A stretch of 64,000 bases of DNA, taken from NCBI GenBank assembly GCA_031546845.1, contig JAVBJT010000026.1, positions 46,351-110,350 of the forward strand, written 5' to 3'. Every line of letters starts with the position of its first letter. The stretch's first letter is position 1. Below the pieces are notes generated by a model. That model worked only from the letters and a program-made list of their open reading frames with translations, was not told the origin of the DNA and did not search any database. The position numbers were made by a program, and so were the translations under genes. Shown here in pieces: positions 1-8,232 of this stretch. Source of the stretch: Azoarcus sp031546845 (lineage in GTDB: Bacteria; Pseudomonadota; Gammaproteobacteria; Burkholderiales; Rhodocyclaceae).

Positions 1-1
1 C

Positions 2-622
2 ATTCCGGTAGTGGCTGGCGGCGCAGCGGTGGCCGGCGCGGTGATCGTATCCGACCGCCGTACCAACGGCGCTTACGTCGAGGACGAGGGCATCGAGTGG
101 AAAACGTCCAGCCGCCTGCGGGAACGCTTCGGCGACGCTATCCACGTTAACGTTACCTCCTACAACCGCAATGTGCTGCTGACCGGCGAAGCGCCGAACG
201 AAAGCGTCCGCAACGAAATCGGCACCCTCGCCAGCAAGGTCGAGAACGTGCGCGGCATCGTCAACGAGGTGGCAATCGGCGGCAATTCCGCACTCAGCGC
301 GCGCGGCAACGATTCCATGATTACCTCAAACATCAAGGCCCGCTTCATCGACGCCAACCGCTTCGCGGCCAATCACGTCAAGGTCGTGACCGAGGCGAAT
401 GTGGTCTTCCTGCTCGGCCTCGTCACGCGCACCGAAGCCAGCGACGCCGCCGAAATCGCCCGCACCAGCCAGGGCGTGAGCAAGGTTGTGCGTGTGTTCG
501 AGTACATCAACGACAGCGAAGCGCGCCGTATCGACAATAAATCCGCAACTCAACCCACCACGCAACCCAGCACTCGGCAGCCCGTCAACGAACCCGTCGC
601 GCAACCGATGCCCGTGCGGTAA
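2..622 (+). CDS. dolP: BON-domain outer-membrane lipoprotein, DolP/YraP-like (5' end outside window)
   Basis: The reading frame is open to the left edge, so the start, signal peptide and lipobox lie upstream; a GTG at 11 is only an internal valine. The visible part has two BON domains, roughly residues 30-100 and 105-175, and a Thr/Gln/Pro-rich tail. The segment RRTNGAYVEDEGIEWK before the first BON domain is the usual start of mature DolP/YraP. Known family role: a lipid-binding outer-membrane lipoprotein that helps maintain envelope integrity. It converges on mpl, with about 57 bases between the two stops. Identification rests on domain architecture; another OsmY/BON lipoprotein is the alternative. 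Confidence 0.75.
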   Translation: MPVVAGGAAVAGAVIVSDRRTNGAYVEDEGIEWKTSSRLRERFGDAIHVNVTSYNRNVLLTGEAPNESVRNEIGTLASKVENVRGIVNEVAIGGNSALSARGNDSMITSNIKARFIDANRFAANHVKVVTEANVVFLLGLVTRTEASDAAEIARTSQGVSKVVRVFEYINDSEARRIDNKSATQPTTQPSTRQPVNEPVAQPMPVR

Positions 623-640
623 AAACCCGCAGCGGCATGC

Positions 641-670
641 ACACCGCCACGAACGGCCCGTGGCGTGTTT
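641..670. terminator. Hairpin between converging dolP and mpl
   Basis: An imperfect inverted repeat (ACACCGCCACG, then CGTGGCGTGT with one bulge) lies between the two convergent stop codons and ends in a three-T run on the plus strand. It could serve as a weak bidirectional terminator. The U-tract is short, so this is only a candidate. Confidence 0.4.
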
Positions 671-679
671 CAGCTATCG

Positions 680-2032
680 TCAGCCCGCCGCGCCCAGCGC
701 GGCGAGCAGCTTCTGGTGCACGCCACCGAAGCCGCCGTTACTCATCACCAGCACATGATCGCCCGCGCGGGCGGTAGCAACCACATCGGCCACCAGCGCA
801 TCCAGGTCTTCATGGCAGCGCGCCTTGCCGCCCATAGGCGCAAACGCGGCGGCGGCATCCCAACCCAGGCCGCCGGCGTAGCAATACACCTCGTCGGCCA
901 AAGCCAGGCTTTCCGGCAGTTGCGCCTTCATCACGCCAAGCTTCATCGTGTTCGAGCGCGGCTCCAGCACCGCCAGGATACGCCCGGCCGATTCACGCCG
1001 GCGCAGCCCTTCGACGGTCAACGCAATGGCCGTCGGGTGGTGGGCAAAATCGTCGTAGACGGCAACGCCTCGCACAACGCCGCGTAGCTCCAACCGCCGC
1101 TTGATACCCTCGAAACGGGCAAGGCTTGCCACCGCCTGTGCCGGCGCAACGCCCACATGCCTCGCGGCGGCGATCGCGGCCAGCGCGTTTTCGCGGTTGT
1201 GGCCGCCGGCCAGTTGCAGTGCCGCACGGCCAACCTCGCTGTCGCCGTGACGAAACACCGCCTGCGTATCGTCGTCGCCCGCGGCAACGGACCAGGCGGC
1301 CGCATCGTTGAACCACTCCAACTCCGACCAACAGCCGCGCGCCAATACACGGCGCAGGCTGTCCTCGCGGGCGTTGGCGACGATGCGCCCGCTCGCGGGC
1401 ATCGTACGGACGAGGTGATGGAATTGGGCTTCGATCGCGCCGAGGTCGGCGAAGATATCGGCGTGATCGAATTCGAGATTATTCAGAATCGCCGTACGCG
1501 GGCGGTAATGCACGAATTTGGAGCGTTTGTCGCAGAACGCGGTATCGTACTCGTCCGCCTCGATGACAAAAAAGGGCGAAGCGGTAAGCCGCGCCGACAC
1601 GCCGAAATTCTTCGGCACCCCGCCGACGAGAAAGCCGGGATTCAAGCCCGCGTCCTCCAGCATCCAGGCAAGCAGAGAGGTGGTCGTCGTCTTGCCATGC
1701 GTGCCCGCCACCGCCAACACCCAGCGCCCGGCCAGCACGTGTTCGGCCAGCCATTGCGGACCGGACACATACGGCAAGCCACGATCCAGGATCGCCTCCA
1801 GCAACGGATTACCGCGCGAAATCGCGTTGCCGACAACGTACACATCCGCCCCCGCATCGAGTTGCGCCGGGTCGTAGCCTTCGACAAGGCCAACCCCTTG
1901 CTCCGCAAGCTGTGTGCTCATCGGCGGATAAACGTTGGCGTCGCAACCGGTCACGGTGTGGCCGGCGGCGCGGGCGAGCAGCGCGACGCCGCCCATGAAG
2001 GTACCGCAGATACCGAGGATGTGAATGTGCAT
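680..2032 (-). CDS. mpl: UDP-N-acetylmuramate:L-alanyl-gamma-D-glutamyl-meso-diaminopimelate ligase
   Basis: A murein-recycling Mur ligase that joins the recovered tripeptide to UDP-MurNAc in the cytoplasm. The start MHIHILGICGTFMGG is the characteristic Mpl N-terminus, and a GGAG stands about 6 bases before that ATG, so the longer open frame upstream is not used. The ATP-binding motif GTHGKTTTT is near residue 110. The central segment FFVIEADEYDTAF and the C-terminal LEPRSNTMKLG are typical of Mur ligases. The product is 450 residues, normal for the family. The gene is divergent from the 2144 gene and convergent with the BON lipoprotein gene. Confidence 0.95.
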   Translation of the reverse strand: MHIHILGICGTFMGGVALLARAAGHTVTGCDANVYPPMSTQLAEQGVGLVEGYDPAQLDAGADVYVVGNAISRGNPLLEAILDRGLPYVSGPQWLAEHVLAGRWVLAVAGTHGKTTTTSLLAWMLEDAGLNPGFLVGGVPKNFGVSARLTASPFFVIEADEYDTAFCDKRSKFVHYRPRTAILNNLEFDHADIFADLGAIEAQFHHLVRTMPASGRIVANAREDSLRRVLARGCWSELEWFNDAAAWSVAAGDDDTQAVFRHGDSEVGRAALQLAGGHNRENALAAIAAARHVGVAPAQAVASLARFEGIKRRLELRGVVRGVAVYDDFAHHPTAIALTVEGLRRRESAGRILAVLEPRSNTMKLGVMKAQLPESLALADEVYCYAGGLGWDAAAAFAPMGGKARCHEDLDALVADVVATARAGDHVLVMSNGGFGGVHQKLLAALGAAG

Positions 2033-2073
2033 GAAAGCTCCGGCGGCACGCCCGCCGTTCGCGGCCGGCGCGT

Positions 2074-2094
2074 GTAGAATGGCCGGCATTCTAC
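2074..2094. promoter_or_regulatory. Perfect 7-bp palindrome in the mpl / 2144 divergent region, carrying TAGAAT on both strands
   Basis: GTAGAAT (2074-2080) and ATTCTAC (2088-2094) are perfect inverted repeats around GGCCGGC. Because of the symmetry, each strand reads TAGAAT, one mismatch from the sigma70 -10 consensus, preceded by TG on the plus strand. It lies between two divergent genes, so it may be a pair of facing -10 elements or an operator. No convincing -35 boxes were seen. Confidence 0.4.
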
Positions 2095-2143
2095 CCGACG
2101 GCTCCTGCCTGCCCCACGGCACAGCTCTGCCTCCACACCCCCG

Positions 2144-2752
2144 ATGCCCCATCGCCCATCGCCTTCCCGACCCGGCAGCCTGCGCCGTGAAATCGCCGCC
2201 TTGGCCGCACGCATGATGGCCGAGGACGGCATCGCCGACTTCGGCTTCGCCAAACGCAAGGCCGCCCGCCAGTGCGGCGCCGGCGAAGGCGACGCCTTGC
2301 CGACCAATGCCGAGATCGAAGCCGAACTGCGTGCCTGGCAGGCGCTCTACCAGGACGAGGAGCAACCCGCGCGACTGCGCGAAATGCGCCGCACGGCAGT
2401 GGAAGTAATGCGGCTATTGGCGCCGTTTCGCCCCTACCTGAGCGGTGGTGCGCTGGATGGCACCGCCGGGCGTTACTCGGAAGTGGAAATCGAGGCTTAC
2501 CCGGAAAGCGCCAAGGAAGTGGAAATCTTCTTCCTCAACGAGAACTTCCCCTACGAGCACCGCGAACCACGCCGCGCGCTGTCGCCCGCACCCGAAGCGG
2601 TACTGGTGTTCGACTGGGACGAAGTGCCGGTGCGGCTGTCGCTGTTTCCGTCTGCCATCGAACGCTTCGGCCGCCGCAGCCAGGAGCGCGCCCGGCTCGC
2701 TCAGGTCGAAGCGCTGCTGCAAACCGAAGCGCCGCCGGACGAGCCGGCATGA
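2144..2752 (+). CDS. Conserved hypothetical protein
   Basis: A 202-residue soluble protein that I do not recognise as a family with known function. The N-terminal part is charged and helical, including RREIAALAARMMAEDG and AKRKAARQCGA. The C-terminal half (about residues 100-185) looks like a beta-rich domain with EVEIFFLNENFPYE and VLVFDWDEVPVRLSLFP. There is no signal peptide, membrane segment or catalytic motif that I can name. The stop overlaps the start of the TlpA-like gene (ATGA), so the two are probably translationally coupled. No clear Shine-Dalgarno precedes the ATG, so the exact start is uncertain. Confidence 0.75.
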   Translation: MPHRPSPSRPGSLRREIAALAARMMAEDGIADFGFAKRKAARQCGAGEGDALPTNAEIEAELRAWQALYQDEEQPARLREMRRTAVEVMRLLAPFRPYLSGGALDGTAGRYSEVEIEAYPESAKEVEIFFLNENFPYEHREPRRALSPAPEAVLVFDWDEVPVRLSLFPSAIERFGRRSQERARLAQVEALLQTEAPPDEPA

Positions 2753-3312
2753 GGCGCAGCGCACAAACCGCTCTGATCGCCGCCGTCGTCATCGTCGCGG
2801 CCGTGGCGGGACACCTCGCCGGGCGCGGCATGGCGCCGGACACCGCCTCAACCAAAGAAGCCGCGGCGGCGCTATTCGCGCTCACCCTGCCGGACAGCGC
2901 GGGCGCCTCGCACGCGCTGGCGCAGTGGCGGGGAAAAATCGTCGTCATCAATTTCTGGGCGACCTGGTGCCCACCCTGCCGCGAGGAAATCCCTGCCTTT
3001 GCGGCCGTCAGCCGGCGCCTGGCCGGCGAACCGGTCCAGTTCGTCGGCCTGAGCCTCGACTCAGCCGAAAACGTGCGCGCCTTCGCGCAAGAATTCGATG
3101 TACCCTACCCGCTGCTGATCGCCTCTTATGACGTTCTCGGTCTCGTTGCCGCCGCTGGTAATCCGTCCCAAGCGCTGCCCTTCACCCTGATCGTCGACCG
3201 CCGCGGCGAAATTCATCATGCCGAGCTGGGAGCCTTGAATACAGCCGAACTCGAAGGCAAAATCCACCCACTTCTCGCACAAGACGGCTCATCGGAAAAC
3301 ACGCGGCGCTAG
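2749..3312 (+). CDS. TlpA/ResA-type membrane-anchored thioredoxin-like protein
   Basis: A 187-residue protein with an N-terminal membrane anchor (about residues 8-24, ALIAAVVIVAAVAGHLAG) and a periplasmic thioredoxin fold. The redox motif is WCPPC within INFWATWCPPCREEIP at about residues 63-78, and the cis-Pro region is QALPFTLIVD. Family members (TlpA, ResA, CcmG) reduce disulfides in the periplasm, often for cytochrome c maturation or copper-centre assembly. No cytochrome genes are nearby, so the partner is unknown. The start overlaps the upstream stop as ATGA. Confidence 0.85.
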   Translation: MRRSAQTALIAAVVIVAAVAGHLAGRGMAPDTASTKEAAAALFALTLPDSAGASHALAQWRGKIVVINFWATWCPPCREEIPAFAAVSRRLAGEPVQFVGLSLDSAENVRAFAQEFDVPYPLLIASYDVLGLVAAAGNPSQALPFTLIVDRRGEIHHAELGALNTAELEGKIHPLLAQDGSSENTRR

Positions 3313-3345
3313 ACAAATTGTTGCCAATTGCGGCAAACTTGCCGG

Positions 3346-3846
3346 ATGATGCATTCAAAACGCAGCAAAAAGGCGGGGTCTGCATTGCCACCGCAGGGCC
3401 GGGTGCTGGTATTGCACGGCCCGAATCTGAATCTGCTGGGCACGCGAGAACCGGAAATTTACGGACGCACAGCGCTGGCGGACGTGCATATCGCCATGGA
3501 AACCCGCGCCCGCGCCGACGGCGTGCTGGTCGAATCTTTCCAAAGCAATCACGAAGGCCAGTTGATTGACCGCACTCAAGCCGCCGCGGCCGAAGGCATC
3601 AACTACATCATCATCAACCCGGCCGGCTACACCCACACCAGCGTGGCCTTGCGCGATGCCTTGGCGGCGGTGGACATCCCCTACGTGGAAGTTCATCTAT
3701 CCAACATCCACGCCCGCGAGCCGTTTCGCCATCACTCCTATTTTTCCGACCGCGCCCTCGGCGTGATCTGCGGTCTGGGCGCCTACGGCTACCTGGCCGC
3801 ACTCGAATTCGTCCTCGCCCGTCTGCGAGAAACGAACAGCAACTGA
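3346..3846 (+). CDS. aroQ: Type II 3-dehydroquinate dehydratase
   Basis: Third step of the shikimate pathway: 3-dehydroquinate to 3-dehydroshikimate. Type II signatures are clear: VLHGPNLNLLGTREPEIYG (active-site Arg and Tyr), FQSNHEGQLID, IINPAGYTHTSVAL and HLSNIHAREPFRHHS (catalytic His). The product is 166 residues, about 20 longer at the N-terminus than typical. Start candidates are TTG 3328, ATG 3346 and ATG 3349; an ATG is preferred although no strong ribosome binding site is present. It heads the accB-accC-prmA run. Confidence 0.93.
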   Translation: MMHSKRSKKAGSALPPQGRVLVLHGPNLNLLGTREPEIYGRTALADVHIAMETRARADGVLVESFQSNHEGQLIDRTQAAAAEGINYIIINPAGYTHTSVALRDALAAVDIPYVEVHLSNIHAREPFRHHSYFSDRALGVICGLGAYGYLAALEFVLARLRETNSN

Positions 3847-3901
3847 TCGTCCAACCACGGCGGCACATCTTTCGATGGCGCTGTCCCGCCCGGAGAACAG
3901 C

Positions 3902-4348
3902 ATGGATTTGCGCAAGCTCAAGAAACTCATCGACCTCGTTCAAGAGTCGGGTATTTCCGAACTGGAAATCACCGAAGGCGAGGAAAAAGTCCGCATCGCC
4001 AAATACCCCCCCCAAGCCCAGGCCACCTACATGGCAGCCCCCCCACCGGCTATCTCGATCCCCGCCACGGCTGCCGGGGCCACCGAAGCCGCCCCCGTCA
4101 ACGCACTGCCCTCCGGCCATATCGTCAAATCGCCGATGGTCGGCACCTTCTACCGTTCCTCCGCGCCCGGCGCGAAGCCATATGTCGAACTCGGCCAATC
4201 CGTTTCCTCCGGCGACACACTGTGCCTCATCGAAGCGATGAAACTGATGAACGAGATCGAATCCGACGCCAGCGGCACGGTCAAGGCGATCCTGGTCGAA
4301 AACGGCCAGCCGGTCGAATACGGCCAACCCTTGTTCGTCATCGACTGA
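3902..4348 (+). CDS. accB: Biotin carboxyl carrier protein of acetyl-CoA carboxylase
   Basis: Carries biotin between the biotin carboxylase and carboxyltransferase halves of acetyl-CoA carboxylase, the committing step of fatty acid synthesis. The biotinylation site is EAMKLMNEI at about residues 112-120 (the Lys is modified). A Pro/Ala-rich hinge spans about residues 38-70. The start MDLRKLKKLID follows GGAGAA by about 5 bases, so the upstream ATG at 3875 is rejected. The product is 148 residues. accC follows 11 bases downstream. Confidence 0.97.
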   Translation: MDLRKLKKLIDLVQESGISELEITEGEEKVRIAKYPPQAQATYMAAPPPAISIPATAAGATEAAPVNALPSGHIVKSPMVGTFYRSSAPGAKPYVELGQSVSSGDTLCLIEAMKLMNEIESDASGTVKAILVENGQPVEYGQPLFVID

Positions 4349-4359
4349 AGCGACGCGCC

Positions 4360-5724
4360 ATGTTCGAAAAAATACTGATCGCGAACCGCGGCGAAATCGC
4401 GCTTCGCATCCTGCGCGCCTGCCGCGAACTGGATATCAAGACCGTCGCCGTGCATTCCGAGGCCGACACCGAAGCCAAATACGTCAAGCTCGCCGACGAG
4501 TCGGTGTGCATCGGCCCGGCACCGTCCGGGCAGAGCTACCTGAACGTGCCGGCGATCATCTCCGCCGCCGAGGTGACCGACGCCGAAGCAATCCACCCCG
4601 GCTACGGCTTTCTGTCGGAAAACGCCGACTTCGCCGAGCGGGTCGAACAATCCGGCTTCGTCTTCATCGGCCCACGCCCGGATACCATCCGCCTGATGGG
4701 CGACAAGGTATCGGCCAAGAACGCGATGAAAGCCGCCGCCGTGCCCTGCGTGCCAGGTTCAGAGGGCGCATTGCCCGACGACGACCCGAAAGAGATCGTC
4801 AAGATCGCCCGCGCCATCGGCTATCCGGTCATCATCAAAGCCGCCGGCGGCGGCGGCGGGCGCGGCATGCGTATCGTGCATACCGAGGCGGCGTTGCTCA
4901 ACGCCGTCACCACCACCCGCACCGAAGCGGGCGCGGCATTCGGCAACCCCACGGTTTACATGGAGAAATTCCTCGAAAATCCACGCCATGTGGAAATCCA
5001 GATAATGGCCGACGAGCACGGCAACGCCGTGTACTTGGGCGAGCGTGATTGCTCGATGCAGCGCCGCCATCAGAAAGTGATCGAGGAAGCCCCCGCGCCC
5101 GGCATCGACCGCAAGCATATCGCCAAGATCGGCCAACGCTGCGCCGAGGCTTGCCGCAAGATCGGCTATCGCGGCGCCGGCACCTTTGAGTTTCTGTACG
5201 AAAACGGTGAGTTCTATTTCATTGAAATGAACACCCGCGTTCAGGTCGAACATCCGGTTACGGAAATGATTACCGGTATCGACATCGTTCAAACCCAGAT
5301 TCGCGTGGCCACTGGCGAAAAACTGTGGTTCGAGCAGCGCGATATCCAATTGCGCGGCCATGCCATCGAATGCCGCATCAACGCCGAAGATCCGTTCAAA
5401 TTCACCCCGTCGCCCGGCCAGATAACCAACTGGCACGCTCCCGGCGGCCCCGGCGTGCGCGTCGATTCTCACGTGTATAACGGCTACACCGTGCCATCGC
5501 ATTACGATTCGATGATCGGCAAGATCATCGCCCACGGCGACAGCCGCGAGCAGGCCATCCGCCGCATGCGCGTGGCCTTGTCGGAAATGGCCGTGGCCGG
5601 CATCAAAACCAACGTTCCGCTGCACCAGGAACTGATGCAAGATGCCCGATTCATCGAAGGCGGCACCAGTATTCATTACCTGGAGCACAAACTGGCCGCC
5701 CGCAACGAAGTCAAAAAAAGCTGA
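4360..5724 (+). CDS. accC: Biotin carboxylase subunit of acetyl-CoA carboxylase
   Basis: An ATP-grasp enzyme that carboxylates the biotin on AccB. The 454-residue protein begins MFEKILIANRGEIALRI, the standard AccC start. The ATP-binding glycine loop KAAGGGGGRGM is near residue 160, the active-site segment is EMNTRVQVEHPVTEM near 290, and the C-terminal domain includes GHAIECRINAEDP. Spacing to accB and prmA is short, consistent with one transcript. A typical, intact gene. Confidence 0.97.
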   Translation: MFEKILIANRGEIALRILRACRELDIKTVAVHSEADTEAKYVKLADESVCIGPAPSGQSYLNVPAIISAAEVTDAEAIHPGYGFLSENADFAERVEQSGFVFIGPRPDTIRLMGDKVSAKNAMKAAAVPCVPGSEGALPDDDPKEIVKIARAIGYPVIIKAAGGGGGRGMRIVHTEAALLNAVTTTRTEAGAAFGNPTVYMEKFLENPRHVEIQIMADEHGNAVYLGERDCSMQRRHQKVIEEAPAPGIDRKHIAKIGQRCAEACRKIGYRGAGTFEFLYENGEFYFIEMNTRVQVEHPVTEMITGIDIVQTQIRVATGEKLWFEQRDIQLRGHAIECRINAEDPFKFTPSPGQITNWHAPGGPGVRVDSHVYNGYTVPSHYDSMIGKIIAHGDSREQAIRRMRVALSEMAVAGIKTNVPLHQELMQDARFIEGGTSIHYLEHKLAARNEVKKS

Positions 5725-5739
5725 AAGCGAGGGCGCGCG

Positions 5740-6651
5740 ATGTGGATCTCGGTGACGCTGCAAGCCGATGCCGCCAGGGCCGACGCGCTCTCCGACGCGT
5801 TGATGGAGGCCGGTGCGCTGTCGGTCAGCATTGAGGACGCGGACGCCGGCACCGACGCGGAACGGCCCCAGTTCGGCGAACCGGGCCACCTGCCCACTGG
5901 CCTGTGGGACCACAGCCGCGTCATCGCGCTATTCAACGCCGGCACCGACCTCACCACGCTGCTCGCCACCGCCGCCCGCGCCGCCGGCCTTACCGCCGTG
6001 CCTCCCTTCACGACCGAGGACGTCGCCGAACAAAACTGGGTCGCGCTCACGCAAAGCCAGTTCGACCCCATCCGTATCACCGACCGGCTCTGGATCGTGC
6101 CGTCCTGGCACGAAGCGCCGGATAGCGCCGCGATCAACATCGAACTCGATCCCGGCATGGCCTTCGGCACCGGCTCGCACCCCACCACCCGGCTGTGCCT
6201 GGAATGGCTGTGCGATACGGTGCAACCGGGGCACAGCGTACTCGACTACGGCTGCGGCTCGGGCATCCTCGGTATTGCCGCCGCACGGCTCGGCGCGGGC
6301 GACGTGCTCGGCATCGACATCGACGACAACGCCATCGAGGCCGCCGCTGGCAATGCCGCGCGCAACGGCGTGGCGCTGCGACTGCAACACTCCGCCGTAC
6401 CGCTACACGCCACCTTCGACCTCGTCGTCGCCAACATCCTCACCAACCCGCTGTGCGTACTGGCGCCGTCGATCGCGGCGCGCATCGCCCCCGGCGGACG
6501 GGTCGCGCTTTCCGGCGTGCTCGAAACACAGGCCGATCAGGTCATTGCCGCCTGGGCGCCGCTGCTATCGCTACGCGTGGGCGCCCGCGCGGATGGCTGG
6601 GCACGACTCGAAGGCTACAAAGGCCCTCACGAAAAACCTGCGGGGCCATGA
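5740..6651 (+). CDS. prmA: Ribosomal protein L11 methyltransferase
   Basis: A SAM-dependent enzyme that methylates ribosomal protein L11. The 303-residue protein has an N-terminal substrate-recognition domain (about residues 1-100) and a C-terminal methyltransferase domain with DPGMAFGTGSHPTTRLCLEW (about 130-150), the motif I loop DYGCGSGILGIAA (about 167-180) and the catalytic-loop segment VANILTNPL. All are PrmA hallmarks. It follows accC by 15 bases, and its stop overlaps the start of the next gene. Confidence 0.96.
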   Translation: MWISVTLQADAARADALSDALMEAGALSVSIEDADAGTDAERPQFGEPGHLPTGLWDHSRVIALFNAGTDLTTLLATAARAAGLTAVPPFTTEDVAEQNWVALTQSQFDPIRITDRLWIVPSWHEAPDSAAINIELDPGMAFGTGSHPTTRLCLEWLCDTVQPGHSVLDYGCGSGILGIAAARLGAGDVLGIDIDDNAIEAAAGNAARNGVALRLQHSAVPLHATFDLVVANILTNPLCVLAPSIAARIAPGGRVALSGVLETQADQVIAAWAPLLSLRVGARADGWARLEGYKGPHEKPAGP

Positions 6652-7724
6652 TGCTGACCCGCTGCCCGGCCTGCCAGACAACCTTCCGGCTCCACCCCGA
6701 GCAGCTTCGCGCACGGCACGGTGAAGTGCGCTGCGGCCACTGCCTCAGCGCCTTCAACGCCCTGGAGCATCTGTTCGAAGACCCGCAGGCCCTTGCCAAA
6801 CCCGCGCAGCAAACACCAGCCGCCCCCCCCACGCCCCTCCCCCACACAGAAATACCGCTTCCACCGGCATCGAGTGAACACAGTTCAATTGAATCGTTCG
6901 ACTTCGACCTGTCGGACGACTCACAGCAACAGCCCGACAGCCATTGGCCTGCGGCAACGCGCCGCACCCGCGATGTAGTAGGCCGCGATACGCCGACTCA
7001 CAACGTATCGCCGTATGACGCCCCCACCCATTTCCCTCCGTCCGATCCGCCAGCACGCTTCCCTGCCTTCGCGCGAGGAGAAGAAGCTCCGCCCACCGAG
7101 ACGCCGGATATCTCCTCGGCAAGCACCTTTCCTCCAGCAACGCATGCCCCCCCACGCCCACCGCTGGTAGAGTTCGACCCCGTCATCGTCCCCGACGACG
7201 ACGAACTGGAACGGCTGGATGCCACCTACGGCGCCCCCGCGCCCAGCCGTGGCCGTCGCATCGCGTGGGGGCTGGCCGTCATGCTGCTCACCTGCACCCT
7301 AGCGATTCAGGCGCTGTATCTGTTCCGCCAGGAAATCGCCCGCGAGCTCCCCGGGCTGCGCCCACTGCTGGTAAGCGCTTGTGCTCAAATCGGCTGCAGC
7401 CTGCCGCTGCCGCGCGACGCCGGCTTGATCGATATCCCCAATTCCGACCTGCAATCCGAGCCTGGTAAAGCCGGGCGCTACGTGCTCTACGCCACGGTCA
7501 GAAACCGTGCAAACTATCCGCAAACCTGGCCGCATCTGGAACTCACGCTGACCGACACGAGCGACACACCCATCGCCCGCCGCGTACTGGACCCACAAGA
7601 CTGGGTTACGCCGGAAAAATTGGCGACCGGCTTTCCCGCCCGCGGCGACACCGCTGTCCGCCTCGCTTTCGATGCCCCCGACCTGACACCGACCAGTTAT
7701 CGCCTCTACGTTTTCTATCCCTGA
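6648..7724 (+). CDS. Zinc-ribbon, single-pass membrane protein with DUF3426-type C-terminal domain
   Basis: A 358-residue protein beginning MMLTRCPACQTTFRL, with CPAC and CGHC pairs forming an MJ0042-type zinc ribbon at about residues 6-27. A long Pro/Thr/Asp-rich, probably disordered linker follows (about 45-195), then one membrane helix at about residues 205-225 (IAWGLAVMLLTCTLAIQALYL) and a C-terminal beta domain with YVLYATVRNRANYPQTWPHL. This is the DUF3426 architecture, usual downstream of prmA in betaproteobacteria; the function is unknown. The start overlaps the prmA stop (ATGATG/TGA). Confidence 0.85.
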   Translation: MMLTRCPACQTTFRLHPEQLRARHGEVRCGHCLSAFNALEHLFEDPQALAKPAQQTPAAPPTPLPHTEIPLPPASSEHSSIESFDFDLSDDSQQQPDSHWPAATRRTRDVVGRDTPTHNVSPYDAPTHFPPSDPPARFPAFARGEEAPPTETPDISSASTFPPATHAPPRPPLVEFDPVIVPDDDELERLDATYGAPAPSRGRRIAWGLAVMLLTCTLAIQALYLFRQEIARELPGLRPLLVSACAQIGCSLPLPRDAGLIDIPNSDLQSEPGKAGRYVLYATVRNRANYPQTWPHLELTLTDTSDTPIARRVLDPQDWVTPEKLATGFPARGDTAVRLAFDAPDLTPTSYRLYVFYP

Positions 7725-7769
7725 AACCGGGCGCCCCCTCCCGATCAACACCCGGCCCACGCATAAAAA

Positions 7770-8162
7770 ATGCCCCTCGATACCACCCCGCCGCCCACAC
7801 ATCCAGACAAAGGAAAAAAAGGGCTGCGGCGCATCTGGAACGCCTTCCACTACTCGCTTGCCGGCCTGGGCGCCGCCTTCCGCCACGAAAGCGCTTTTCG
7901 CCAGGAATGCCTGCTCGCCGCGATCCTGATTCCGCTGGCCTGCTTCGCGCCCACCAATGGAAGCGGCAAAGCCTTGCTCATCGGCAGCGTCATGCTCGTA
8001 CTGATCGTGGAGTTGGTGAATTCCGCCATCGAAGCGGTGGTCGACCGGATATCGCTGGAACGTCACCCCTTGGCGAAACGCGCCAAGGACATCGGCAGCG
8101 CAGCCGTACTGGTCGCACTGCTGAACCTCGCCGCGATCTGGGCGCTGGTGCTATTCGGTTAG
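7770..8162 (+). CDS. dgkA: Diacylglycerol kinase (integral membrane, DgkA family)
   Basis: Phosphorylates diacylglycerol, a by-product of periplasmic glucan and lipid A modification, back to phosphatidic acid in the inner membrane. The 130-residue protein has three hydrophobic helices and the family signature ELVNSAIEAVVDRIS (about residues 74-88), followed by KRAKDIGSAAVLV. The N-terminus is rather Pro/Lys-rich. No Shine-Dalgarno is apparent before the ATG; an A-run is there instead. The gene converges on the low-G+C glycosyltransferase. Confidence 0.93.
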   Translation: MPLDTTPPPTHPDKGKKGLRRIWNAFHYSLAGLGAAFRHESAFRQECLLAAILIPLACFAPTNGSGKALLIGSVMLVLIVELVNSAIEAVVDRISLERHPLAKRAKDIGSAAVLVALLNLAAIWALVLFG

Positions 8163-8232
8163 CGCGGTGCCATACACGCCGAAATCAAGGCTGAACTGGG
8201 CCAATACAAGCTCACCCTACCCCCGGCAGCAA

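Noticed and set aside
1157..2077. A 306-codon open frame on the plus strand
   Set aside because: Antisense to mpl, which is clearly conserved; composition is that of a shadow frame.
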